Assembly: GCA_034387635.1 (NCBI GenBank)
Contig: JAOANU010000007.1
Location: forward strand, 744,001 to 808,000
Length of the DNA stretch: 64,000 nt
From: Rhodosporidiobolus odoratus
Lineage: Eukaryota > Basidiomycota > Microbotryomycetes > Sporidiobolales > Sporidiobolaceae
Reading direction: 5' to 3'
Positions within the stretch are counted from its first letter, which is position 1. Each line of letters opens with the position of its first letter. The position numbers and the translations under genes were made by a program. This document shows positions 11,794 to 22,800 of this stretch, in pieces. The notes below the pieces were generated by a model. The model was given only the letters and a program-made list of their open reading frames with translations. It was not told the DNA's origin and did not search any database.

Positions 11794-12333
11794 ATGCTGT
11801 CCCTCGTCCGCCCCACCCGCTCCCTCCAGCGTCTCGCAACCTCAACCCGCTCCCTCTCCTCCGTAACAACCCCCTCCACTCACCCCCCAAAGTGCGGCTG
11901 TTCCCGCTGCGCCCCTCGCACCTCCCCCATCTCTTCCATTCCCTCCCCGTCCCGCCCTTCCACCTCCCCTTCGACCTCTCGACCTCTCTCAACCCTCACC
12001 AGCACCGAAGCCTCTCACCCTCGCTCATGTGGATGTGCTCGATGTGCTCCTCGTACTCTGGTCAGTGGGGGAGCCCCAAACCGGCCCAGAGCTGTGGTGG
12101 GAGCTGGTGCAGTCAGTGGGGAGAGGGGAATGAAGGTTAGGAGTAGTATCAAGACGTATTGCGACGGCTGCAGTGTTGTCAGGAGGAAAGGAACCTTGTT
12201 TGTCATTTGCTCAAAGGATCCCAAGCACAAGCAGGTGCGTTTTTTTGTTTCCTGTTTTTCCTGGTTTTCTCGGGCTATCCAGCGGACACGACTGAGGCTC
12301 CGTTGCTATCCCCCTTCTCAGCGTCAGGGATAG
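11794..12333 (+). CDS. Mitochondrial large-subunit ribosomal protein bL36m
   Basis: The C-terminus is a full bL36 domain: [20 protein letters not shown], then [14 protein letters not shown] and, after an 87-base intron (12235-12321), RQG and the stop. The spaced Cys/His residues bind one zinc, as in bacterial L36. The protein sits in the mitochondrial large ribosomal subunit. The N-terminal region is unusually long (over 100 residues) for a protein whose core is about 38. It begins like a presequence ([20 protein letters not shown]) and carries two copies of a cysteine motif, [11 protein letters not shown] and [11 protein letters not shown]. The intron length is a multiple of three with no stop, so a retained intron would still read through. 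Intron removal is chosen because it restores the invariant KHKQRQG ending. Confidence 0.95.
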   Translation: MLSLVRPTRSLQRLATSTRSLSSVTTPSTHPPKCGCSRCAPRTSPISSIPSPSRPSTSPSTSRPLSTLTSTEASHPRSCGCARCAPRTLVSGGAPNRPRAVVGAGAVSGERGMKVRSSIKTYCDGCSVVRRKGTLFVICSKDPKHKQVRFFVSCFSWFSRAIQRTRLRLRCYPPSQRQG

Positions 12334-12457
12334 GGACCCTCACTCCCTAACTTTTCTGTAGCCGGGTCGCCGTCTTTCCTTTCTGCCAACTCCCAATCTT
12401 TCAGATGCATTCGCGACGCTTCATGAGCGTTGCTGCGCGAGTCGTATTGACAGGCAG

Positions 12458-14909
12458 TTACACCTCAATCTTGAGATCACCCGCCGTGAGAGCGTACACC
12501 AACAACCCAACCGCATAAGGCGGGACTGTCACGGAAGTGGAAGCGTGAAAGAGAAGGTCAGCGTCAGCGTCGTCATCGTCATCGTCATCCACTCGTTCTA
12601 CTCCGCAATTGACACAGGGGATAAAGACGTACCGTAACTCAACACCCTCCCCGTAGCTCTCCACCCTCTCCCTCCCTTTGTCTGGTTCTTGACCTGTTCC
12701 GCATTCATCCTTCCTCTCGCACTAAGCCTCGATGGACCCGGTGGCGGGGGTGGGGGTGGGGACTTTGTCATCCTCACCGTGTTTGGCGCTAAGAGGCTTT
12801 TGCCAAATGCGGTCGGAGCAGGGGCTCTCGAGTCGATGAATTGCAAAACGGATCGAGGGGCAAAGAGAAATGTCAAGGTTCCGTAGCGGGTGAAGGCTGA
12901 ACGGATCAAGGAGGATGCGAGGGGCATGGAGTCGGGTTGCTGCGATGTTGATACTGGCTTGGGTGGAATCGGGATTGGCGTTGCGGGAATCGACAAAGGT
13001 AGAAGGGATTTCTGCTGAGCGCTTAATCCCAGGTTGGGTCGAAGAGTCCGTCTCTTCTCCTTCTCCTTCCCCTCCTCCTCTTCCCTTGCCCTTTTTCTGC
13101 GTTTCCGTTTCCGTTCAACGAGACCTTTGACCCTCCTATTAACCGTCCTGATCCTCCCAATCCTGACCCTAAACTCTTTCCTGCCCGCCGCTGATCCCAA
13201 AAGACGATTCGCCCTCCGTTCGCTCGCTCCACCTGCCGAGATTCGTCTTCTTGGTCGACGAGCTGATTTCGTTGGAGTAGTGACAGAAGGGGTGAGAGGA
13301 AATGAGGTATTGAGCTGGTGGATAAGATTGAGTTGGGTCGCCTTTTCCGTCTTCTCAGCCCAACGCGTTCTACCTTCCCAAATGGCTCCTCTCATCCTCT
13401 CAAACGGACGAGCAACTGCATCATCATCATCATCATCATCATCATGATCCCCATTCCCAGTGTACGTTAGCCACAAGTTGCGAACATCACGAGAAATAGA
13501 GAAGAAGGAGAGCGTACCTAGACTAAACACCCAACTCGCCACTCCTCCACTGACCAAAATCCCCACTGCCTGCAAACACAACCCCGTCGGACTCCTCCTC
13601 TCCTTCTCCTTCTCCTTCCCTCCCTCTTCTTGACCCTGCCCCTCTCCCTCTCCCTCTCCCTCCCCGCCTACCCCAGCGGAGTAAGGCTCAATCCCATCCC
13701 ACCTCATCCCCCCCACCCGACTCGCCTCCCTGCCCACCTCGAAAATCAAAAAGAAGGCTCCAAACGCGAGACTGTCCTTCAACAGAGAGAGGGAGAAGAG
13801 TGACCAACCTCTCCGGGCTAGTCGACGGCCTTGGAGGAGAAGGGTGAGGCGGGAACGGGAACGGCAATGGAAGCGGGATTGGGGTTGGGATTGGGAGGTA
13901 CCAGTTGTGGCCGTTATTGTTGTTGCTGAGTGTGAGGGATCGGAAGTTTGAAGGCGGGATCGGGATTGTGATTGGGATTGGGATTGGGATTGGGATGAGG
14001 ATTGGAAGACCGAGTCGCGGAGGAGGGAAAGCCAGGAGACGAATGGGACTCCAGCCGATGAAGAAGTTGAGGGTACAAGTCGAGGTCGACCCCGACCCCG
14101 ACGAGTCCGGGGATTCGACAAGGAAGATGAAGAGGAAGCAATGTGAGAAAGGCGAAGGAACCGTTGTCGACGCAGGAGGACGAGACGGGCGTTATCAAGT
14201 GGGGCGGAGAGAAGAGCTTGAGAGGCGCCGGCTAGGGCGCCCGAGAGGAAGGGGACTAGGAGGAATTGGGAGGAGAGGGAGGTCAGGTGAGGAAGAAGGA
14301 GGGATTCGGAAGTCTGCATAGGTACGGAAGGTCAGATGGGGAAAGAAATTGAGATGGGCGACGAGGATTTACTGTGTAGGCTGTGAAGAGGGTGAGACCG
14401 ATTGCCGTGTTGACGAGGAGGGGCGGGAGGATGTGTCGAGGTACGAAGCGCCACTACAGGTAGCAGGCAAAGTGAACATTGGCTGAGCGAGAACGAGCGA
14501 GAGAGCGGAGCGCACGCCTTCTTTTCGAATCAACCCCCGCACAAACTTCGGCGTGACAGAGCGACCCTGCTCTTCCGCAATAGCTTGTATACCGGCCCAT
14601 GTCGATACTGCGTATTCCTGAGAGAGTCAGGTACAGCTTTAGAACGTAGACGAAGCCGCTGAAAAAAAAAAAAGGAGACGCACTTTTCACGGGTCTAAAC
14701 AGCCTGATAGGCCTTTTGAACATGAAGGCCAGCATTCCTGCCAGAGCCCTACTCAAAGCGGCCGTCGCTGACTGTTTGCCTGCACCACTGGACTGCGCTG
14801 CGGCATCGTTTGCAGTCGAGGAAGAGGTGCCGGGCAGGACGAGGGCGTGGTCGTCTTCTTGATTCGAGTGCTTGGGTACGGCGACGGGTGATGTTGCTGC
14901 TGAGGACAT
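12458..14909 (-). CDS. Divergent mitochondrial carrier family protein with large insertions
   Basis: Read from ATG at 14909 (MSSAATSPVAVPKHSNQEDD). The first conserved segment is GLIRKEGWRFVPRHILPPLL, formed by removing an intron at about 14460-14520, followed by VNTAIGLTLFTAYT. The next exon opens with FLSGALAGASQALLSAPLDN, ending in ARLVLLRRQ, which matches the carrier signature Px[DE]xx[RK]. Later pieces are RRGWSLFSLSLLKDSLAFGA and SGGVASWVFSLGTLSF, fitting repeats two and three. The last exon gives VPPYAVGLLVYALTAGDL and stops at 12458. Carriers move metabolites across the mitochondrial inner membrane, usually in about 300 residues. This one is around 800 because of Ser/Gln, Glu/Gly, poly-Asp and Lys/Arg-rich insertions. 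The third repeat lacks the usual PxD motif after SLGT. The substrate cannot be told. Confidence 0.75.
13965..14000. repeat. Imperfect GGGATT hexamer repeat inside the carrier gene
   Basis: Tandem GGGATT/GTGATT units on the plus strand encode a Ser-Gln repeat on the minus strand of the carrier gene. The reading frame is kept, so it is a coding microsatellite in a probably disordered loop. Confidence 0.75.
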
Positions 14910-15180
14910 CGGGTGTCGCTCGGCGGGTGGTATAAGGCGGGGAAGGGGAGTGTTATCGTCTAGGTGACATCGCTTGCCGGCGGGGGACGCGGTCGAACTG
15001 AGTCGGGGGAGACGTCTTGTGGCGTGTGCTGAGAGATACTTGAAGGTGACTGGGCGACGCACAGCGCGCTTGAACGAGCTACGCACAGGGTAGACAGCTA
15101 CAGTATGGAAGACAACCTTCATCATCTGCGAAACTCGTCTCTTCCACTCTCGCATTCACCGTTACTAGTTTGTTGCTACC

Positions 15181-15772
15181 ATGAACCAGATTCAGGCTAT
15201 AAAACGGATCAATGATGCAGAACTCGAATCGGGTACTTCCTCCAGTTGGCACGATCAGGTCAGTTCTCCCCTCTCTCTTGTCCCCCTCATCCAACTTGTC
15301 CGAGTCAAACACCGCTTAACTGACGCATCTGGCTTGGGGCAGTACAAAGACTCAGCTTATGTCAACGTAGGAGGACTGCCCTACAACCTTACGGAGGGAG
15401 ATGTCATCACCATCTTTTCACAGTACGTCCCAATCCTGCCCTCTTCAGCTTCCTTCCTTACTGACACTCACTCGGCGCAGGTACGGCGAAGTAGTAGATA
15501 TCAACATGCCCCGCGACCCTCAAACTGGCAAACCTCGCGGGTTCGCCTGGCTCATGTACATGGATCAACGGTCAACCGTTCTCGCGGTCGACAACCTCAA
15601 CGGGGCTCAGGTGCTTGGACGAAACTTGCGAGTAGATCACGTGTTGGATTACAAGCAGCTGGAGAAGGATCACGAGACGGGAAAGATGAAGGAGAGGGAA
15701 TCACAGAGGTGCGTTCTCACACCTTTATCCTCTGCATCCTTCGAATATACAAGCCCCACATCGTGAAATGAG

Positions 15773-15812
<40 letters not shown>

Positions 15813-16437
15813 TTGCAGCCTCGCCGCCCACCCCGAAAGGTTCTACAAACCCCCTACCGGTTCCGACGCCTCGGACGCCGAAAGTGACGATTCTCACCCC
15901 TCAATCGACCTCGACGACCCAATGCGAGATTACCTCATCCAACAGAAACGAGCTGCCAAGAAGCAAAGGATCGAGTCTGGAGGTGGGGGTGGGGGTGAAT
16001 CGAAGGAGGAAAGGAAGAGGAGGAAGGAAGAGAAGAGACGGGAGAAGGAAGCGAGGAAGGCGGAGAGGGAGAGGAAGAGGGAGAAGAGGGCGGTCGAGGG
16101 GAAGGGCGGGCGGGAGGACAGGAGAGATGGACGTCTACGGGTCGAAGTGGGCTCGTCGTCCAGGAGGGAAGATAGTCGGGAGAGGAGGAGGGATCCTTCG
16201 CCTCGTCGAGGGGTTGATCGGCGGCAGGAACTCTCGCCACGCAGAGATGACAGGGCGAGGAACCGCGATTACGACCGGCGGCGAGATGACCACGATGACA
16301 GTAGACGGGACGACCGGGACCGCGAGTACCGACGCAATAGGGACGACCGAGACGACCGAGACGACCGGCGCGGAGGGGACCGAGGAGAAGGGCGCTCAAA
16401 GGACGCTTTTGCGGACGAGCGGTGGGCGAGGGGTTGA
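15181..16437 (+). CDS. IST3: U2 snRNP-associated RNA-binding protein Ist3/RBMX2 (RES complex)
   Basis: One RNA-recognition motif with the hallmark Ist3 start: [20 protein letters not shown], then SSWHDQ. The next exons give [60 protein letters not shown] and [23 protein letters not shown]2 is VNVGGL and RNP1 is KPRGFAWL. In the family, Ist3 joins Bud13 and Pml1 in the RES complex, which helps activate the spliceosome and retain unspliced mRNA. Introns: 15259-15342, 15423-15480 and 15709-15818; the last holds 39 consecutive C. The final exon (15819-16437) is a long Arg/Asp/Glu-rich tail of RD/RE/RR repeats, as in many splicing factors, ending ADERWARG. Confidence 0.95.
15773..15811. repeat. 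Homopolymer of 39 C in an intron of the Ist3 gene
   Basis: An unbroken run of C fills most of the interval before the acceptor CGTTGCAG (ends 15818). It would act as the pyrimidine tract of this intron and could form G-quadruplex or i-motif structures on the two strands. Its true length may be uncertain, because homopolymers are prone to slippage and assembly error. Confidence 0.95.
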
Positions 16438-16564
16438 GGTGCGGGATTAAGGAACCCGAGGCGTAGTGCATGTTGACATTCTACCTCTCTCGCACATTTC
16501 TGCCCGTTGCGCTGATATAGCTCTGCTCGATCGGACAGCAGCAATGCAAGGTATGCTGGACCCA

Positions 16565-17263
16565 TGTCGTGGCACGGAGAGCAGCTGCGAGGAGGAGCTC
16601 ACCGATGCTTACCAGGGTGTACTTGCGTCGGGCGGTACTGACCACCATAGTTCAAAGTGGCTCTACTGATTGAGCCTCCTGTCATTTGCGATTCTCTTTT
16701 TCGTCCAGGTACGGTCTCTCTGCCTCTCCTCGAGCGGTTCTCTGCTGACCCGTCGTTTTCTGCAGCTCGACGCTTGCCCTTGTTTCGGGATCTTGCCAGC
16801 TCGTGACTCACATGCTTGGCTTCGTTCCGTGAGTACGCCCGTGTCCTCGACATACGCCCTGCTGACTCGTCTTGGCTATTTAGATTACTATTGCTGCCTT
16901 CACCTCAGGCCTCAGCTCAAGGCGAGTTCTTGAGCCGATGAGGCGGCCCAATTCGAGTCTGGTCCTCCTTGGAGCTCGGATTGCATTACATAGCAGCTTT
17001 ACGACGCCGTACAGTTTGACCTCAGGTACGCCACGCAGTCTGGCGGGTCCAATCGCTCGCAAACTTCACCCAGACTCGACGCAGACTGACCTTCTCAACG
17101 GCGCTCAGGCCACAGTGCGGCCCTTTCCACTGCGGTTGCGGGGCTGTACAACGACGTGACCATGGGCAAGTCATGGGCCATGGGCGACGGACCTCCTATG
17201 AGGTCCACCGCCTGCCTCCATGGAGCCGTCCATCACTCCTTTCCCGCTCGTTTCCCGCTTTGA
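16565..17263 (+). CDS. Unrecognised small multi-exon gene, possibly a membrane protein
   Basis: Frame continuity across good splice sites suggests a real gene. A short exon ending LLSFAILFFVQ stops at the donor near 16709; 16766-16828 (LDACPCFGILPARDSHAWLR) is followed by 16884-17025 (ITIAAFTSGLSSRRVLEPMR), then 17109-17263 (GHSAALSTAVAGLYNDVTMG), with stop TGA at 17261-17263. The last intron (17026-17108) contains the recurrent TGACCTTCTCAA motif. The first exon is uncertain; the best fit starts MSWHGEQLRGG at 16565. Two hydrophobic stretches could be membrane segments. I do not recognise the family, and the 5' part may be wrong. Confidence 0.35.
17087..17098 (+). repeat. TGACCTTCTCAA intron motif (one of seven exact copies)
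   Basis: Here the motif overlaps the CTGAC branch site of an intron and lies about 10 bases from the CAG acceptor. Other exact copies are at 22889-22900, 55087-55098, 60229-60240 and 62852-62863 on the plus strand, and 26019-26030 and 43698-43709 on the minus strand. Near copies lie at 7120 (CGACCTTCTCAA) and in the last carrier intron near 12556 (minus strand, TGACCTTCTCTT). Confidence 0.8.
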
Positions 17264-17334
17264 ACCACTGCTAACTAGTCTTCCTCTTCCCTCCCAATCC
17301 ACATCCCTTCATCCACCCAAGAAACGTTGACTCG

Positions 17335-19022
17335 ATGTCGTGAGTGGTCCGCGAACCCTAAGACGACGTGTTCGAGCGGGCTGACGCTACCCTTTTCTTG
17401 TCTCGTCCGGCTTATTCTCCTCGCACTCTCCGCCCGCAGAACTTCTCCCGAGTCCCATCGCTCTGACCGAGAGCGCGGCTCTGCTCGCAAGACGCACAAC
17501 TTCAGCCGCCCTATCCGAACAAGTCGCTCAAGCGGTTTCGGGAGCGACGCCGAACAGTCATCGCCCGAACACAGCCGCCCTCCCCGTCCGCATCATGGAA
17601 GAGACCAGAGCAAATCCAGCCGCAATTCTCCCACATACAGCCGTCCTCCCTCTGGACGCACTCTGAGCGACAGCGAACACGACGCCGAAGAGACGGCGTT
17701 TGAGGAATTCTTCGATGCGAAACAAGCTTATGATTTGGCACTGTATGTCCTTCGCCCTTCTTTGCGTTGAGGCATTTGGCTGAATGTACAAGCGATGTAA
17801 CGTGGGTTAAATTGTAGTCATCTAGGAGGGGACCTTCGCATGTTCAGACGTGATTACGGGGCAACCAAGTACGTCTGATGTCTTTTCCAAGGATGGCAAT
17901 AACATCGGTCAGCTGATGCCATTGCTGAGGGTACAGGCATGCCTACGCTCGTACCCTTTGTCGCCGAATGGCAAGACAGGGTGAACCCGGAGCCAATAAG
18001 ACATTGTGCGCATTCTCTTCTCCGTCTACTCACCTCTGATGAGTGGGTGTTTACCCTGTGTCGGAGTCGGAACAGGAAGGAGCTTGTCATCTTCATGAGG
18101 TATGACGGAAAGATCACCAAACCAAGCAGTGCCGAATTTTTCCTCAAGACGAGCCTTAACCGAGTCAAAGCCAGGTTGCAAGAGCTAGAGTGAGACTTTG
18201 ATCTCTCGAGATAGCACACAGCGCGGCGGGTACTTACATCCGGCTCACCGGCTCACCAGCTTGCAGCGCAGCTCAGGAAGATATTTCGAAGCAAGCAAGG
18301 ATGAGGCGCTCCTGAGGTGTGTACCATTCTTACACGTTCCCTTTCGACTAGTTGTAGCTAACTATCGCCCTTGGCAGAGAGTTCCTGTGTGACGTTTTGA
18401 GGCACGACCTCTATGTTCTTGCCCAACTCGTTACGGTGTTCAGGTTGGTTTGCTTTTCTGTCTCTCGGCGTCGCGGCTCAAGTCTTGTCAACCTCAGGGA
18501 AAGCAACCTCCTAACTTGGTACACTAAATTCGAGCAACATGAAGCCCGCCGCAGGTACGCTAACCCCTCCTCTCCAAGGCATCAACTGTGATTGACACTT
18601 TTCTTTCCGGGCGTCGCGCCTCGGTTAACTTAAGTTCGGAACTCAAGCTTCTTGAAGAGCACGACATCGTCGAAAATGGCATAGGCCTGCTGGACGAGAT
18701 CGAGGAAGGTGGAGCGGAACGGGTGGTCCGCGACTTCAGTGCTCCGAGCGGCTCGTTAATCTCTCCGGCGCCTCCGGTCGCGGGTCATGGAGGGGTCGCC
18801 GGTCCGGCAGGGAAGCCGCCTCGTCCTGCACGCCCCTCGGACGAACTGGCCGCGGCCAGTATGACCATGGGCCACCAGGCCATGCCCTCTCAGGAGCAGA
18901 TCAATCAGCTGGCTGACGCCATGCGGAGGGAGAGACCCGAAGCGGCTGTTGATCAGGCCAAGCAGAAGAAGGTGCTCAGTATCATCCATGAGGAAGCCAG
19001 CAGCGAGAGCGAGGGTAGTTAG
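17335..19022 (+). CDS. Unknown protein, paralog A of a lineage-specific family
   Basis: The start is inferred as a five-base first coding exon (ATG TC, 17335-17339) before a GTGAGT donor; the next exon restores MSTSPESHRSDRERGS. The N-terminus is Ser/Arg/Pro-rich and probably disordered. The conserved core begins FFDAKQAYDLAL (about 17710-17742). It continues HAYARTLCRRMARQGEPGAN, then after an intron that splits a Phe codon, RNRKELVIFMRYDGK and FFLKTSLNRVK. Later exons include KDEALLREFLCDVLRHDLYV and ESNLLTWYTKFEQHEARR. The last exon is Gly/Pro/Ala-rich and ends with acidic Ser residues. The core is helical; no catalytic motif or membrane segment is visible. It is clearly related to the minus-strand gene at 23804-25456. 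Function unknown. Confidence 0.7.
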
Positions 19023-19882
19023 CGTGGATCAGGTCGCCGAACTTGGCGCAAGTCGTCGTGTGTTTTCTGCGTAGCCAATCCGTAGCTTGTCCTCTTTTGT
19101 TCGCCCTGTGCTCTTTGCGCGTGGTGAACGACATACTCTGCGTTCAATTCAGGACTCAGCTGCCTCAGTATGATCAAATGATCTTTGTGATCCAATAACA
19201 TGAGGGTCTGAATATTTGGTCAGCGCGGTCGGGAGGAAAAGGCAGAGAATGACGCTGCTGACCTGCAGCCGCCGTACTGTCCCGACACTGGTCTTTTGTG
19301 ACATCTTCCGCCTTCCTCCCCGCTTTATCGCCGTGGCTGGACCTGCGTGGGCGGCTGAGATGGCGAGGTGCTGTCTTCATTGAACATGGCCAACAGTCTT
19401 CGTCGAGAAGTTTGCAAGTGGGTGAGATGGTTACTGAAGAATTGCAGATAGATATAGAAGGCAGCCGGAGTAGTCAGTGTAGCCTTCTAACCGGATCGAC
19501 GTGCCTAGCGCAAGCCAACCTTGAAATGGGGAACTCCCGGCTCTCCTTCGTCTCGCTACATTCCCACGCTGACCGTTAAGGACTGATATGACCTGCCACG
19601 ACGCAGCGAGAGAGTCGTAGTATCGTGTCCTCCGACCGCTCAGTTCGCGCCCGATCCTCGTTCATCTACGCTCGCCCCCCGGCACCGTGACCTCCCGAAA
19701 CTCCTGTACTTCTCGATTCACTTCCGTCCTTGCTCGCTCATATTCCCGATACCCTGATACACTCTCAAGTATTCTGGACGCACAGCCTACTCAATCCACA
19801 TCCTCCCGCCTCAACACCTCGTCTGTTACTCGCTCACCGCTCGACCCCCCCTCTTCACGTCCGCCAGGAGCAAACACGGAAG
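19023..19882. other. Intergenic region with no supported gene
   Basis: Only short open frames that cross each other; none shows a plausible exon chain or known motif. It should contain the terminator of paralog A and the promoter of the gene starting at 19883. Confidence 0.5.
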
Positions 19883-22800
19883 ATGAGCGTTGTCACACCG
19901 CTCTACTCGCCACCGAATGAAGGACCAGAGCCTACATTGATCGCGACTGTCCAAGGACAGGGTGAAGCGGAGCCGCCCGTACGTCCTTGCTTTTTCACGA
20001 GAAAGTCACGGGACATCCCGCCGCAATATGTCTCGGGACTGCTTCCATCACCAGCGAGAACCTCCAGCTAACGCCCGCTGACCTCTTCTAACTCCACCAG
20101 GAACTCCCGCAGGTCGAAGCACACCCATTTGCCGACTCAACCAACCGGCCCTCCGTTTTCTTTCAACCCCTTCCGCCAGTCAAGCCCGTTGTTTTTCCAG
20201 AAGATGACAGGGAAAGCGCTCTCGGGCTAGGAAAACCGTTGAGCGAAGAAGAAAGACCTTCGAGGCGGTACGCTTTGCCCTCTGCTGCTTTTTTGGCTTT
20301 CACCTTGCCCTACTCACCATCAGTCCTGCAGAGACATCACAATCAAGCCACCGCGCAGAGTGGCTCCCACGCCGCCGGTCGCCTCGCCTGTTTCCTTTCC
20401 CACTTCTGATTCCGCTGTCATGCCCACTGCCACCTTGTCCCGCTCGACCTCCCAGCCTCACCCGTTCCGCCCTTCACACCGTTACTCAAAGTCGACTTCA
20501 TCTGCCTCAATGTCCTCTTCTACTTCGCTAAGCGGTCTACCTGCTTCACCGCATGCCCCGATACCCGCACCGGTCTATCCCGTCCGTTCGCAGCGGATCT
20601 CGATCTCGCGTCGTACCCAGGACTTGAAGGCGTTTGCGAACGAAGCGCCCCTCAGCCCGACCATCAGTGGTGGGCTGGCGAGGAGGATGTCAATCTCCTC
20701 CTCGGGTGATAGCGAGGAGGAGCAGGAAGAGATGGTCAAGGAGAGACCGCTTGCCAGGAGGAGTGAGAGCTTGCCGGTCTTTCCGCCGCCTGAGGTGGAA
20801 GAGCTCAGAGAAAAGGAAGAGCAGGAGAGGCAGGCGAGGGAGAACCGAGAGAGAGAGCTTACGTCTTTGCCAGTACGTGCCTTGCTTTTTCTTCGAGATC
20901 AACCGCGGTCCATTTTCAACCCTTACACCTTGCTGAACCTCTTCCTCGTCTTGATAGCCGAACCCGAAACTCTGGCTCCCGACGCACCTCTCCCTCTACC
21001 TGACCCACAGCCTTTCCCTCCCACCCCATCTCTCCGAGGACATAACCTCCTTTATCCGCTCTTCCCGCCTGTCCGGTCGGACCTTCCTCCGCCTCCGGGA
21101 TTGCGACTTTGACGACCTCGGCATTAACGTCCGTTGGCGCGCCGCTCTCACTGTCGCACGGGATGAACTCGCTCGGGAAGCTGCCGAGGCGAGTCAAGGC
21201 GGAAGGCAGATGTGGTCACTTGCCGGACCTCCCATTTCGCCCCTTTTTCCCCCTGAACATACAGGTCTCCCCGCGCCTGCCTCAGTACCAGCGCTGAGAA
21301 GACGGGCAAGCGTCGAGGTAGAGGGATCGGCGGAAGAAGATGAGCAAGTCAAGGAGGAGTGGAAACGGAGTTGGCGCACTTTGGGAGCTAAAGCGCCGGG
21401 AAGGGTAAGAGGGCTTAGGGCAGCGTTTGAGATGGGAGAGGAAGGGAGAAGCGGAGTAGACAGGGTTGAGGAGTTGAGCGAGCCGGCGAGCAGTCCGGCG
21501 AAGAGTACGGTAGGGAGGAGCTCTGCAATGGGTGGGAATGCGGAGAAGGGCGGCAAGAGAATGAGCTGGGCGGAAGGGTGGGCCCAGTACAGCGCTTCTC
21601 GCTCACTTAAGGATGAAGAGACAGGCCAGCACGGAAGGGAGAACAGCGCAGCGAGCGTCGATTCGGCCGGCGGACGCTACCCGACTTCGCACGCCCTTTC
21701 CCGCTCATCCTCAGTTCCGGTTGACATGCCGCCTCCCTCGCCTACTCACTCAGTGAGCGATGACTCCGAATCCGACCCTTTCACCTCGCACCCTCCCCGT
21801 TACCCCTCGCAATCAAACTCAGACCGCGGGCTCCCATTCCCATTCTCACCTCCTTCAGCCACCCCCCGCCGCACCGCAATCGCACAGATTGAATTCGACC
21901 TCCGCTCGCCCCCTCCCTCTCCAACTCGCTCTTCTCAGCCCACAGCGCTGCCCAACCGACCTCAGGAAGATTACCAACGAGCGATCTCAGCTCACGATCG
22001 TCCTTATGCTCTAGTTCGTCGTTCATCCGCTTCTCCTGAGCTTGCGAGGGGTAAGGCGGAACGTCCGGCGCCGATGAGGAGGGCTACGACTACTGCTCTT
22101 GCTGACCTCGAGGGCGGGACGTTGAGCCGGGATAGGGGGAGTGGGAGGGTTTCGTTCCGCTCTTTCCGCCGGTCTGAATCAGATGAGGTGAGTGGGACTG
22201 GGGAGGATGAAGGTGAGATAACGCTGAAGCCTGTACGGTCGAGAAGTGGAACGACCAGTGGTGAGGACGAGAGGGAGGGAGAAGGAGAACTCGCCTGGTC
22301 CCCTGGAAGCGGAGGGGCCAAGGAGCAGGATTCGCGAGTGGGAGCGCTCCAGGATCTATTTGGGCTTGAGGTCTCCAAGACGAGCAGTGCGGAAGAAGGA
22401 GGCGCGGAGACGGCCAGGGAGGACGGGTTGGCCACGCTGTTCGTGCCGCATGGGAAGGGAGGTAACGGGGGAAGGAAAGGAAGCTTGGTCGTCGTCAAGA
22501 GTGCGTCGCATTGCTTCTCTCGTTCCTACCGTCGGCAGAATCTCAGCTGACTTTGCTCGTCTGCCCCAACTTCCTCTTTCGCTATCATCGGCTGTTCCCA
22601 CGGTCCATCGCACCCGCGTTCCTTCTTTCCTTCGCGCAGAGTCTCAACTCGCTGCTCTCCACCGACGCCTCGACGAAGTCGAATCACTGGTCTCTTCCGC
22701 CTTGTCGCAGACCTCACCTGAACTCGCTTCCTCCGCCCTCTTCCCCTTTGCTCCCCTTGACACAGACGATGAATCTGCAGCGGGTGTACGACGGATGTAC

